Shown here one piece after another: positions 45,297-52,695 of a stretch of 64,000 nt of DNA. Positions within the stretch are counted from its first letter, which is position 1; each line of letters starts with the position of its first letter. The DNA is from Allocoprococcus comes. Lineage in GTDB: Bacteria; Bacillota; Clostridia; Lachnospirales; Lachnospiraceae. A program made the translations under genes and the position numbers. Below the pieces are notes generated by a model. That model made no database searches. It saw only the letters and a program-made list of their open reading frames with translations, and was not told the origin of the DNA. The DNA lies in assembly GCF_013300725.1 (NCBI RefSeq), contig NZ_JAAIMM010000002.1, forward strand, positions 1 through 64,000. The letters run 5' to 3'.

Positions 45297-46925
45297 ATGA
45301 AGAAATTAGTATCAAGATTTATGGCAGTTCTGATGGCAATGACCATGATACTGTCCATGAGCATGACTGCATTTGCAGCAGAAGCTTCAACAGGCACACT
45401 GACAGTTAACAATACAGTAGCAGGAAAGACTCTGGATCTGTATCAGATTTTTACAGCAACAAAAAACGGCGATAAGGTAGCATATACACTGAACAGTGCA
45501 TATGAAGGATTTTTCAAAACAAAAGAAGTGAATGGTTCACCTTTATCTGGTTTATCTGGCGAAGCTTTAAGTGAAGCGGCATATAACTATGTTAAAGAAC
45601 AGGTCGGCGATGATGGAAGTAAAGGTGCAACGTTTGCAAAAGATATCCTGGGATGGATTCTTAGTGCATCAGGTGAAACCAAAACAGCTGTAGAAGCTAC
45701 TCATAGAACTGCAAATACAGCAGACACAAAGACAGTAATTGATAATCTGGAATATGGATATTATGTAGTTTATCCATTAGGTGCAACAGATACATCCACA
45801 GCACCTGGAAATGGACCAGTAAAATCTGTAGCTTCTTTAGTCAGCGTTACAGGTAATGATGCTACAGTTAACATGAAGAGCAATTACCCGACAGTAGTAA
45901 AAAAAGTAAATGACAAAATTGCAGATGATGTCAACATTGGTGATACAGTGACTTACACACTGACATCTAAAGTGCCGGATATGACAGGTTATACTTCTTA
46001 TGTATTTAACTTCAAGGATACATTATCCGCAGGTCTTACTTTTAAAGAAATTACTTCTGTGACAGTTGAATCAGGTGAAAATGTGCAGAATGTTATTGCA
46101 GGTACTGGCGATAATACTTATACATTAACACAGGATGGACAGAACATTACAATTACAATGAACAATTTCCTTGCTTCTAATGCAAATAAAGCAGGACAGG
46201 AAATTAAAGTAACTTATACAGCAACCTTAAATAAAGATGCAGTAACTGGTTTTGATGCAAACAAGAACTCTGCTACCGTTGAGTATAGTAATAAACCGGG
46301 AACAGACAACAAAGGTGAATCTGAACCAAGCATCGTAGATGTACATACTTTCAATTTCACAATCTTCAAATATTATTTAAAAGATCAGAATAATAAAGAT
46401 GATAAGACTGGACTTGAAAATGCAGAATTCGAGCTTTACAAAGCAAATAGTGAAGTAGCTGGAGACAAGGTTAACATTAAAAAAGTAACTGATGGTGAAT
46501 ACCGTGTGGCAACACCTGAGGAAGCTGCAGAAGAAGGTTTCAAATCCGATATAATTGTATCTGGTACCAACGGTAAAGTTCTTGTAAAAGGTCTTGATGC
46601 CGGAACTTACTACTTAAGAGAGACAAAAGCACCAGAAGGATACAACAAGCTTCTCAGCGATATCGAGGTTAAGATTACTGCAACTTATACTGATGGAAAA
46701 CTTGAAAGCTATAAAGTAGATTACAAATACAATGGAAATACAACAACAGGTTCTGATATCAAAAATACAACTGATTCCCCAGAAGTAGCTGTAGAAAACA
46801 AAACAGGTGCACAGCTTCCATCTACTGGTAGCAAGGGTGCCCTTATGGTAACACTGGCTGGTATCGTTCTTTTCGGTGCATTAACAGCAAGCAAAGCTTT
46901 TGGCAAAAAGAAAGCAAACAACTAA
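45297..46925 (+). CDS. Backbone (major) pilin, SpaA/FimA type
   Basis: Sortase-polymerised pilus subunit, 542 residues. Signal peptide 1-29 (MAVLMAMTMILSMSMTAFAA). The pilin-type Lys donor is probably in the YPTVVKKVNDK segment (about 200), at the end of the first Ig-like domain. A D2-like middle domain and a Cna-B-like D3 domain follow, the latter with the E-box YYLRETKAPEGY (about 437) used for isopeptide bonds. The sorting signal is LPSTG (about 507), with hydrophobic helix and FGKKKANN tail. GAGAAAAGGA precedes the start. It is flanked by the leader hairpin upstream and a double hairpin downstream, which may set its amount relative to the sortase. Confidence 0.92.
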   Translation: MKKLVSRFMAVLMAMTMILSMSMTAFAAEASTGTLTVNNTVAGKTLDLYQIFTATKNGDKVAYTLNSAYEGFFKTKEVNGSPLSGLSGEALSEAAYNYVKEQVGDDGSKGATFAKDILGWILSASGETKTAVEATHRTANTADTKTVIDNLEYGYYVVYPLGATDTSTAPGNGPVKSVASLVSVTGNDATVNMKSNYPTVVKKVNDKIADDVNIGDTVTYTLTSKVPDMTGYTSYVFNFKDTLSAGLTFKEITSVTVESGENVQNVIAGTGDNTYTLTQDGQNITITMNNFLASNANKAGQEIKVTYTATLNKDAVTGFDANKNSATVEYSNKPGTDNKGESEPSIVDVHTFNFTIFKYYLKDQNNKDDKTGLENAEFELYKANSEVAGDKVNIKKVTDGEYRVATPEEAAEEGFKSDIIVSGTNGKVLVKGLDAGTYYLRETKAPEGYNKLLSDIEVKITATYTDGKLESYKVDYKYNGNTTTGSDIKNTTDSPEVAVENKTGAQLPSTGSKGALMVTLAGIVLFGALTASKAFGKKKANN

Positions 46926-46962
46926 GATATTCTGAAGTTTAAGAATAGATAAAAAGACAGTT

Positions 46963-47036
46963 CATCTTCCCGGTATTGCACCGGGAGGATGTCTGCTTTT
47001 TCTGAAATATCCAGTGTGGACTGGGTATTTCAGAAA
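46963..47036 (+). terminator. Two adjacent hairpins between pilin and sortase genes
   Basis: Hairpin 1: CATCTTCCCGGT (46963-46974) with ACCGGGAGGATG (46980-46991), then CTTTTT. Hairpin 2: 17-base arms 46999-47015 and 47020-47036 (one wobble, 4-base loop), whose left arm begins in the T run of hairpin 1. The pair could act as a leaky terminator/processing site so that pilin is made in excess of sortase. Confidence 0.75.
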
Positions 47037-47061
47037 AAACAGACAAAAGGTGAAAGGTATT

Positions 47062-47916
47062 ATGAAAAAAATAGTGAAAATACTAAGAGGAATTGGATAT
47101 CTGGCGGCATTTTCTTTAATCCTGTATCCGGTAGTGAGCAATTACATCAATCAGATGAATAGCACAACGATTGCTACAGATTATGAACAGGAAGTTTCTC
47201 ATTTGTCGGAAGAACAGGAGAATGCAATGATCGAGCAGGCACAGGAATATAACGAAAGCCTGATCGGAATTGGTTCCATAGCAGATCCATTTTCAGAAAG
47301 CAATGAAAACCAGACAGAAGATGATGTGTATAACAATCTTTTGAAAATTGATGATACCGGAATGATGGGATATATTGATATTCCAAAGCTTGATGTTGTC
47401 CTTCCAGTTTATCATGGAACATCTGAAAAAGTACTGCAGTCAGGGGTAGGACATCTGAAAAATACCTCGCTTCCGATAGGTAGTGAGAGCTGTCATGCGG
47501 TATTATCCGGACACCGGGGACTTGCGAATGCCAAGATATTCACCGACCTGAACAAGATGGAGGTTGGAGATGTATTTTATATTAAAGTTCTTCATCATAC
47601 CTTTGCCTATCAGGTGGATCAGATTCTTACAGTATTGCCATCAGATACAGATGCTTTACAGATTGAAAAGGGCAAGGATTATGTAACACTGGTCACATGC
47701 ACTCCTTATGCAGTTAACACGCACAGACTGCTTGTCCGTGGCACTAGAATTCCGTATGAAGAGGCACAGAAGATAGATGAGGAAGTAGGTCTTCAGCGTA
47801 CAATTCCATTCAATTTGATTCTATTGATTGGTGGAATTATTGCTTTCATCATCATATGGGTGAGCATTAAATATCATAAACGCAGGAAGGAGAAAAAACA
47901 TGAGCAGAATAATTAA
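47062..47916 (+). CDS. srtC: Class C (pilus) sortase
   Basis: Transpeptidase that links pilins through their LPXTG-type motifs. About 284 residues with an N-terminal membrane helix (about 8-28) and a C-terminal one (about 253-275). Catalytic triad: His151 in LSGHRGL, Cys213 in TLVTCTPYAVNTHRL and Arg226 in LLVRGTR. The lid motif DPF is seen in GSIADPFSE, which with the second membrane helix marks class C. The longest frame starts at 47014 inside the hairpin; ATG 47062, after AAAGGTG, is preferred. It overlaps the minor pilin gene by 17 bases. Confidence 0.93.
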   Translation: MKKIVKILRGIGYLAAFSLILYPVVSNYINQMNSTTIATDYEQEVSHLSEEQENAMIEQAQEYNESLIGIGSIADPFSESNENQTEDDVYNNLLKIDDTGMMGYIDIPKLDVVLPVYHGTSEKVLQSGVGHLKNTSLPIGSESCHAVLSGHRGLANAKIFTDLNKMEVGDVFYIKVLHHTFAYQVDQILTVLPSDTDALQIEKGKDYVTLVTCTPYAVNTHRLLVRGTRIPYEEAQKIDEEVGLQRTIPFNLILLIGGIIAFIIIWVSIKYHKRRKEKKHEQNN

Positions 47917-48601
47917 ACGTAAGCGAATATATATGTGTATGGCAAGTGTGATGTGTATGCTTTTACTCCTCATTCCGTTACCTGTGTCTGCGAATGATTT
48001 GGGAAGTATATTATTAAAAGCAACTGTTGAAGATGAGACCACGGTATATAAGCTAAGTAATACTGAATTTACGATGTATCAGGTTGGAACATATAAAAAT
48101 AATTCATGGGCATTAGTGAGTGAGTTTGCAAAGTCTGGAGTCATATTTGATTTTGATGATTCTTCCGATCAGGCAGAAGCTGCAAAAAAACTGGAAAAAT
48201 ATATACAGGATAACAACATCAAAGGAATGTTCGGAAAGACCAACTCAGCCGGAGAAGTTATGTACAGGGATCTGGAAAAAGGAGTGTATCTTTTTATCCA
48301 GACACAAAAAACACAAATTGGCAATCAAGTATATCAAAGTGAACCTTTTATCATAACAGTTCCGGGGAATTATGACGGTCAGATCATCTGGAATGTAACG
48401 GCAGAGCCTAAATTTAAAAATGAATCGATACCACCAATTACCACGAATACACCGCCAGTTTCAGAAGAACCATCAGGTGATAATAGCAGTCATACTCCAA
48501 ATGTAAAAACGGGAGATGATACGAATGTAATTATGTGGCTTTCTTTAATGGGAATATCCTTAGTCATATTTAGTATTTGTAAAAGAAAAGTCCATAAATA
48601 A
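47900..48601 (+). CDS. Minor pilin with non-canonical sorting signal
   Basis: 233-residue surface protein: signal peptide 1-31 (VMCMLLLLIPLPVSA), one Ig/SpaA-like domain (ILLKATVEDETTVYKLSNTE, then EVMYRDLEKGVYLFIQT), a Pro/Thr/Ser-rich stalk (about 170-200), then NVKTGDDT followed by a hydrophobic helix and CKRKVHK. The anchor thus has V-K-T-G in place of LPXTG, a variant common among Lachnospiraceae pilins. It may be the basal pilin, joined last. AGGAGAAAAAAC precedes the ATG and its start overlaps the sortase gene. A terminator follows. Confidence 0.85.
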   Translation: MSRIIKRKRIYMCMASVMCMLLLLIPLPVSANDLGSILLKATVEDETTVYKLSNTEFTMYQVGTYKNNSWALVSEFAKSGVIFDFDDSSDQAEAAKKLEKYIQDNNIKGMFGKTNSAGEVMYRDLEKGVYLFIQTQKTQIGNQVYQSEPFIITVPGNYDGQIIWNVTAEPKFKNESIPPITTNTPPVSEEPSGDNSSHTPNVKTGDDTNVIMWLSLMGISLVIFSICKRKVHK

Positions 48602-48608
48602 TATGAGA

Positions 48609-48630
48609 AGATCGGGAAATCCCGGTCTTT
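48609..48630 (+). terminator. Intrinsic terminator of the pilus operon
   Basis: AGATCGGGA (48609-48617) with TCCCGGTCT (48620-48628, one wobble) and a short T run, directly after the minor pilin stop. Confidence 0.7.
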
Positions 48631-48764
48631 TCGTTTCGTTATATAACTGGTATAACCCAAAGGCAAACACCTCCGGAGGTGCACCGTATGGTGTCACCTG
48701 GGAGGAAAAGGGGCTGAAACCTTGGGAAGTTTTGGAAGAAAATGAGCGAGTTGCCAGTGCAATC

Positions 48765-49361
48765 TTATTTATCTCTTGTGACAGAAACAGGTTTCCTTTT
48801 TGCCGGAAGTAAGTCTGAACTGATCTCTGGAGCATCGAGTAGCGCAGTAAAATTCTGCTGAATGATCTTCAGGGTTTTCTGTTTTTTCTGTAATTCTTGT
48901 TTTTCCCGGAGGGTAGCAGTCTGTTCAGATTCAAGATTTTCAATCCGCTTTTGAATTTTATTAGAGCTTGGGATTTTGGTAACGCCGAGATCCTGAAGCT
49001 CTTTTTTTAGTGAATCGTGGAGCTGGTATTCTGCCTGATGCTTGGTGCGGTATGCTTTTGGATTCTTAGCAGATTTGCAATCTTCAATTACCTTACGGCA
49101 GAGCCGGTAAGAATCACAGTGTTTCTGAATGACTTTCTGTGTGCTCAGCTCACTGTTGATTTGTGTTATTCTCTGATCAGCCGCTTTAACAGAGGCATCA
49201 ATGTCAGAAACATGCTGTTGGAAGTCTTCATAATTCAGCAGATTATTTTCGGAAAGATAGTTGAAGGTGCAAGCCGCTTCTTTCAGGTCATTGAGCTTTG
49301 CCCATCGTTCAAATCCTTCTCGATTGCCGGTCGTAACATACGTGGAGATATTGATATACAG
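48765..49361 (-). pseudogene. C-terminal fragment of a mobilization relaxase
   Basis: Read on the minus strand, about 198 codons are open without a start, ending with TAA at 48767-48765. They encode LYINISTYVTTGNREGFERW, then AKLNDLKEAACTFNYLSENN and a charged coiled-coil region (KKELQDLGVTKIPSSNKIQK). The 'GxxxGFERWAKxxNLKxxAxTLNYL' pattern is typical of the C-terminal part of Firmicutes relaxases of Tn-associated mobilizable elements. The nickase domain is missing. It ends abruptly where a serine-recombinase fragment begins on the other strand. Confidence 0.7.
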
Positions 49362-49365
49362 GCAA

Positions 49366-49518
49366 GCTTCTCTGGATAATGAGATTTATATTGGAACCAG
49401 AATCTGGGGAAAAACACGTTGCAGTATGCATACCGGTCATAAAGCAGTTCTGAATGATGAAACAGAATGGGTTCGCCTGGAAAATCATCATACAGCAATT
49501 ATAGACAGGGCATTTTAA
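49366..49518 (+). pseudogene. Serine-recombinase domain fragment
   Basis: About 50 codons: ASLDNEIYIGTRIWGKTRCS, then HKAVLNDETEWVRLENHHTA and IIDRAF, ending in TAA. This is the start of the 'Recombinase' domain of large serine recombinases (NPxYxGxxxWGK...W/VxxxxHxAIID). The catalytic N-terminus and remaining C-terminus are absent. It directly abuts the relaxase fragment, so two dead elements, or one rearranged element, meet here. Confidence 0.65.
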
Positions 49519-49714
49519 GAGTATTTAAATTGTAGCAACCTAAATACAAAGCTCGATGTACACAAAGAAAAAAATATTGATTTCAGCTAAAAACTTTAAT
49601 GGTTTTATGATATAATTTTGGTTAGAAATAAGAAATTGATTTGGCAATGAATGGCAAATTTATTTTTGTTATTAGTGGCATAAGCTGAAAGATATGAGGA
49701 AGGGAAATTTGTTT

Positions 49715-50596
49715 ATGAAGAAAGCAACAAAATGGGCTATGGGCATCATTGCTTTCGCCATTTTAATACTTGTTGCCATTTGGGGAAGCATGAAAATGGT
49801 GCAATTGGAAAAAGAGCAAGAACAGGCACAGAAGAAACTCGAAGAGGAGCAGAAAGTTAAAGAGCAAAAATAAGCTGAAAAACTAGCTTCTGAATATATG
49901 GTTTCTTACGCTGAAAATCTTCAGGAGGACATGCAAGATGCTGGTCTGTTAGATCTTAAAGTGACTTATGACACCTGTACCCGAGATTATTTTGATGAGT
50001 ATTGGAACATCTGGGATTATGGTCAAGATGAATATTGTGTATATTATGTATTGGACTACTATAGTGATTCAATTGACAGTATTTACGAACGTGAAACAAA
50101 AAATGGCAATTTCCAATCATTTATCAAATTACTGAATGATGAATGCTGCATGAAAGATAATCGTGATGAGGGTGGAGCTTAATATCAGCATAAGGTTACA
50201 GAGAAGGGAAAAACAGTCCTCGTCTTTATTGGCGATGAAAACAGGATTAACAATATCACAATAAAAAAAGATAATCTTCATCAATATACATTAAACCGGG
50301 ACGATGATGATGTAAGAGTTTTTGTTAATGAAGAGCTGGTATACAGAAAATCAGAGGATCAAAATAGCAATGCACATACCTCTAGCGGAGGATATCTTCC
50401 TAACACTGGAAGCGGATGGAGTTCGGGTGGAAATAGTAATTCCGGCAGTAAAGGAAATTCTTCTTCAAAATGGAACAGTGATCCGTATGATGTAGATGAT
50501 TATGACGATCCGAATGATTTTGGCGGTGAATGGGAAGACGAATTTGATGATGGATATGACGAGGCTTATGATTATTGGGAAGAGGAGCATGATTAA
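49715..50596 (+). pseudogene. Membrane-anchored acidic protein with two in-frame TAA codons
   Basis: One continuous frame of 294 codons, broken only by TAA at 49871-49873 and 50180-50182. Start MKKATKWAMGIIAFAILILV gives one membrane helix, followed by a Glu/Gln/Lys coiled coil (LEKEQEQAQKKLEEEQKVKE). The next domain is rich in Tyr and Asp (DEYWNIWDYGQDEYCVYYVL) and the tail is very acidic (DPYDVDDYDDPNDFGGEWED). Around the stops: EQK-stop-AEKLASEYM and GGA-stop-YQHKVTEKG. Everything between and after is preserved, so decay is recent, or the stops are suppressed or erroneous. Function not recognised. AGGAAGGGAAA precedes the ATG. Confidence 0.65.
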
Positions 50597-50647
50597 GGGT
50601 TAAGAAAGCGGAAACTATTTTACCAAGTTTTTGATTGAAAAAAATGG

Positions 50648-50827
50648 ATGCCAGGCAATAGTAGTGATACAAAAGAAATATTATTGTCGAAGGCATTATC
50701 AGCAGTAGATTTTGAAGCAGTACCGATAAAGTTTATGCGTAACTTTAATTTTGTGTTCTATCAGAAGACCAAAGATATTGTATATAAAGCGTTAGGGGGA
50801 ATAAGTAAGAATGATTGTAGATATTGA
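50648..50827 (+). CDS. Short ORF at the head of the defence operon
   Basis: 59 codons, ATG 50648 to TGA 50825-50827: MPGNSSDTKEILLSKALSAV, then DFEAVPIKFMRNFNFVFYQK. It overlaps the next gene by 17 bases. The sequence looks protein-like but has no good ribosome site and no recognised family; it may be the last part of a gene whose front is lost, or chance. Confidence 0.3.
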   Translation: MPGNSSDTKEILLSKALSAVDFEAVPIKFMRNFNFVFYQKTKDIVYKALGGISKNDCRY

Positions 50828-51839
50828 CGATAGCTTGAGAAAAATTTTAAAACAAATATATACCGATATAGACATAAATGGCGGAGAAGTGTCTGTATCT
50901 TCACCCCAATATAAGCAAACTCAAATTGATGCTCTTATATATAAAGGTCTATTGAAGAAGCTTGATGTAAGTACGTTAGAAAATTGGGCATATATTTTGA
51001 AACCTACATATGAAGGAGAAAAAGTCTGTGAGGAAGGAAATACAATGGGAAATAGAGTAATAGCAAAAATGTTATCGGAAGATATTAATAGATGCAAAGC
51101 ATTTTTAGAGAATCCAAATGACGAGGATTATGGAAGAAATGTTTATGATGAAATAACGGGAAAGTATGATTCAATAATTGCGGATTTTGGAAAAGGGTTA
51201 TATCAGTATTTTCCCGAACAGCATTTTTATGATCCAAATATTTCTGGAGAAACATTGAAGTATAATTTGAAAAAGTTGATGAACAAAATGGAGACCTACA
51301 TAGCATTAAAATATCCTGCAGTTAATCTGCCGAAAAAGAATCAATCGAGTGGTTATATGCAAAATGAGAATAGTACTAATATGCATATTAGTAATGAGGT
51401 ATTTATTGTTCATGGACATGATAACGAGGCTAAGCAAGAAATGGCTAGGACATTAGAAAAGGCTGGATTTAAAGCCATCATTTTGCATGAGCAACCTGAT
51501 GGTGGACGGACAATTATTGAAAAAATTGAAAAATATACAGATGTAGCATTTGCTGTGGTTTTATATACTGAATGTGATTTGGGAAGATCAAAAAATGACG
51601 ATGCTAAGACGGAAAAGTATCGAGCAAGACAAAATGTTGTTTTTGAGCATGGATATCTCATCGGAAAACTTGGAAGAAGTAGAGTTTGTGCATTTGTCAA
51701 GGGAGATGTTGAGACACCTGGGGACATAAGCGGAGTTGTATATACAATAATGGATTCAAGTGGTGCATGGAAGATGCAACTTGGAAACAATATGAAAGAT
51801 GTAGGAATAGATGTTGATTTGAACAAATTATGTAGATAA
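50811..51839 (+). CDS. TIR-like nucleotide-binding protein (PF10137 type)
   Basis: Probable defence protein of 342 residues. The N-terminal part (about 1-180) is unassigned. The C-terminal part is a TIR-like domain of the CAP12/PF10137 kind: NEVFIVHGHDNEAKQEMART, then EQPDGGRTIIEKIEKY (catalytic-type Glu), VLYTECDLG and RQNVVFEHGYLIGKLGRSRV. Such domains cleave NAD or bind nucleotide signals in anti-phage systems. It lies 21 bases before a Hachiman-like hamA gene, so all three may be one operon. GGGGGAA precedes the start. Confidence 0.82.
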   Translation: MIVDIDDSLRKILKQIYTDIDINGGEVSVSSPQYKQTQIDALIYKGLLKKLDVSTLENWAYILKPTYEGEKVCEEGNTMGNRVIAKMLSEDINRCKAFLENPNDEDYGRNVYDEITGKYDSIIADFGKGLYQYFPEQHFYDPNISGETLKYNLKKLMNKMETYIALKYPAVNLPKKNQSSGYMQNENSTNMHISNEVFIVHGHDNEAKQEMARTLEKAGFKAIILHEQPDGGRTIIEKIEKYTDVAFAVVLYTECDLGRSKNDDAKTEKYRARQNVVFEHGYLIGKLGRSRVCAFVKGDVETPGDISGVVYTIMDSSGAWKMQLGNNMKDVGIDVDLNKLCR

Positions 51840-51860
51840 AAAATTACTGTTGAGGGAAAA

Positions 51861-52694
51861 ATGGAAAGACCAACATATTTGACGTGGTTAATAAAGGAAG
51901 ATGGCGTCTTTTTAGATAATGGAGAACGAATTAAATGTTATAAATTGGATTATACAGATGATGAAGAAATAGTTGATGCGTGGGCTGTTCATATAAGAAA
52001 GCATTATATTTCAGATAAAGATCTCAAAGAGAGCTGTGATGAGTTAGATATGACTCCAGAGGAGTATCTAAAGCAGTATATTATTCCTCAGAGGGGAGAA
52101 AATAAAATGGCTGGAACTGCACGCTCAAATGGTATAAGCGAAATCTTATTTTCAGATTTGTTGGAGTTCGTATATGATTTTGAAGTGCCACGTTGTAGAA
52201 TGGATAATATGTCTGGTAAGACTGTATCCGAACATGGTACGGATGTTATTGGTTATAAATTTAACAATCCAGATAAGACACCAGACAAAAAAGACATGCT
52301 TGTTACATTGGAAGTTAAAGCCGGATTAACTCAAACTACTACAGAAGTTATTGAAAAAGCAGTAATAGATGCTAATAAGGATGAATACAGATTATCACAA
52401 TCTTTGGATTATATGCGAAAAAAGCTTAAGAGAATGAATAGACAGGATGAAGCTAAGGATATTTTACGCTTTCAGAAAAAGAACTTAGTTGACTATAAGT
52501 TAGAAAACTATGCTGCCGGTATGTCTAGTCTTGAGGAAATACCCAAAATAGTTGGTGATAAGAGTACTAAAAAGATAATACCAGAAATAGTTGGCGACGA
52601 ACTACGTCTCAAGGGTGATGCCGGTATTTATTATGTTCACGGAAAAAAATTAATGGATTTGGCACATAAAATATACGATAGGTGTGTGAGGTGA
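51861..52694 (+). CDS. hamA: HamA-like nuclease (DUF1837), Hachiman defence
   Basis: Effector nuclease of the Hachiman anti-phage system, which with the HamB helicase degrades DNA on phage attack. 277 residues. The conserved core is ARSNGISEILFSDLLEFVYD, VPRCRMDNMSGK, HGTDVIGYKF and VTLEVKAGLT; the Asp of GTDVIG and E-x-K of LEVKA make a PD-(D/E)xK nuclease site. The adjacent large helicase gene, one base after the stop, agrees with the HamA-HamB order. Family identity is inferred from motifs and context; another DUF1837-helicase pair is the alternative. Confidence 0.72.
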   Translation: MERPTYLTWLIKEDGVFLDNGERIKCYKLDYTDDEEIVDAWAVHIRKHYISDKDLKESCDELDMTPEEYLKQYIIPQRGENKMAGTARSNGISEILFSDLLEFVYDFEVPRCRMDNMSGKTVSEHGTDVIGYKFNNPDKTPDKKDMLVTLEVKAGLTQTTTEVIEKAVIDANKDEYRLSQSLDYMRKKLKRMNRQDEAKDILRFQKKNLVDYKLENYAAGMSSLEEIPKIVGDKSTKKIIPEIVGDELRLKGDAGIYYVHGKKLMDLAHKIYDRCVR

Positions 52695-52695
52695 A

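Larger units (their letters stand above)
48602..49714. other. Scar of mobile-element fragments and non-coding DNA
   Basis: After the pilus terminator there is no intact gene for 1.1 kb. It holds a relaxase C-terminal fragment on the minus strand (48765-49361) abutting a serine-recombinase fragment on the plus strand (49366-49518), then about 200 AT-rich bases. Confidence 0.7.

Noticed and set aside
48603-48812. 69-codon plus-strand frame after the pilus terminator
   Set aside because: It begins inside the terminator hairpin and partly overlaps the relaxase fragment, which reads coherently on the other strand.
15891-50182. Stop-codon reassignment as an explanation for the in-frame TAA/TAG codons
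   Set aside because: TAA and TAG end many intact genes in this window at the expected C-termini, and the affected codons include both, so a changed code is not supported.
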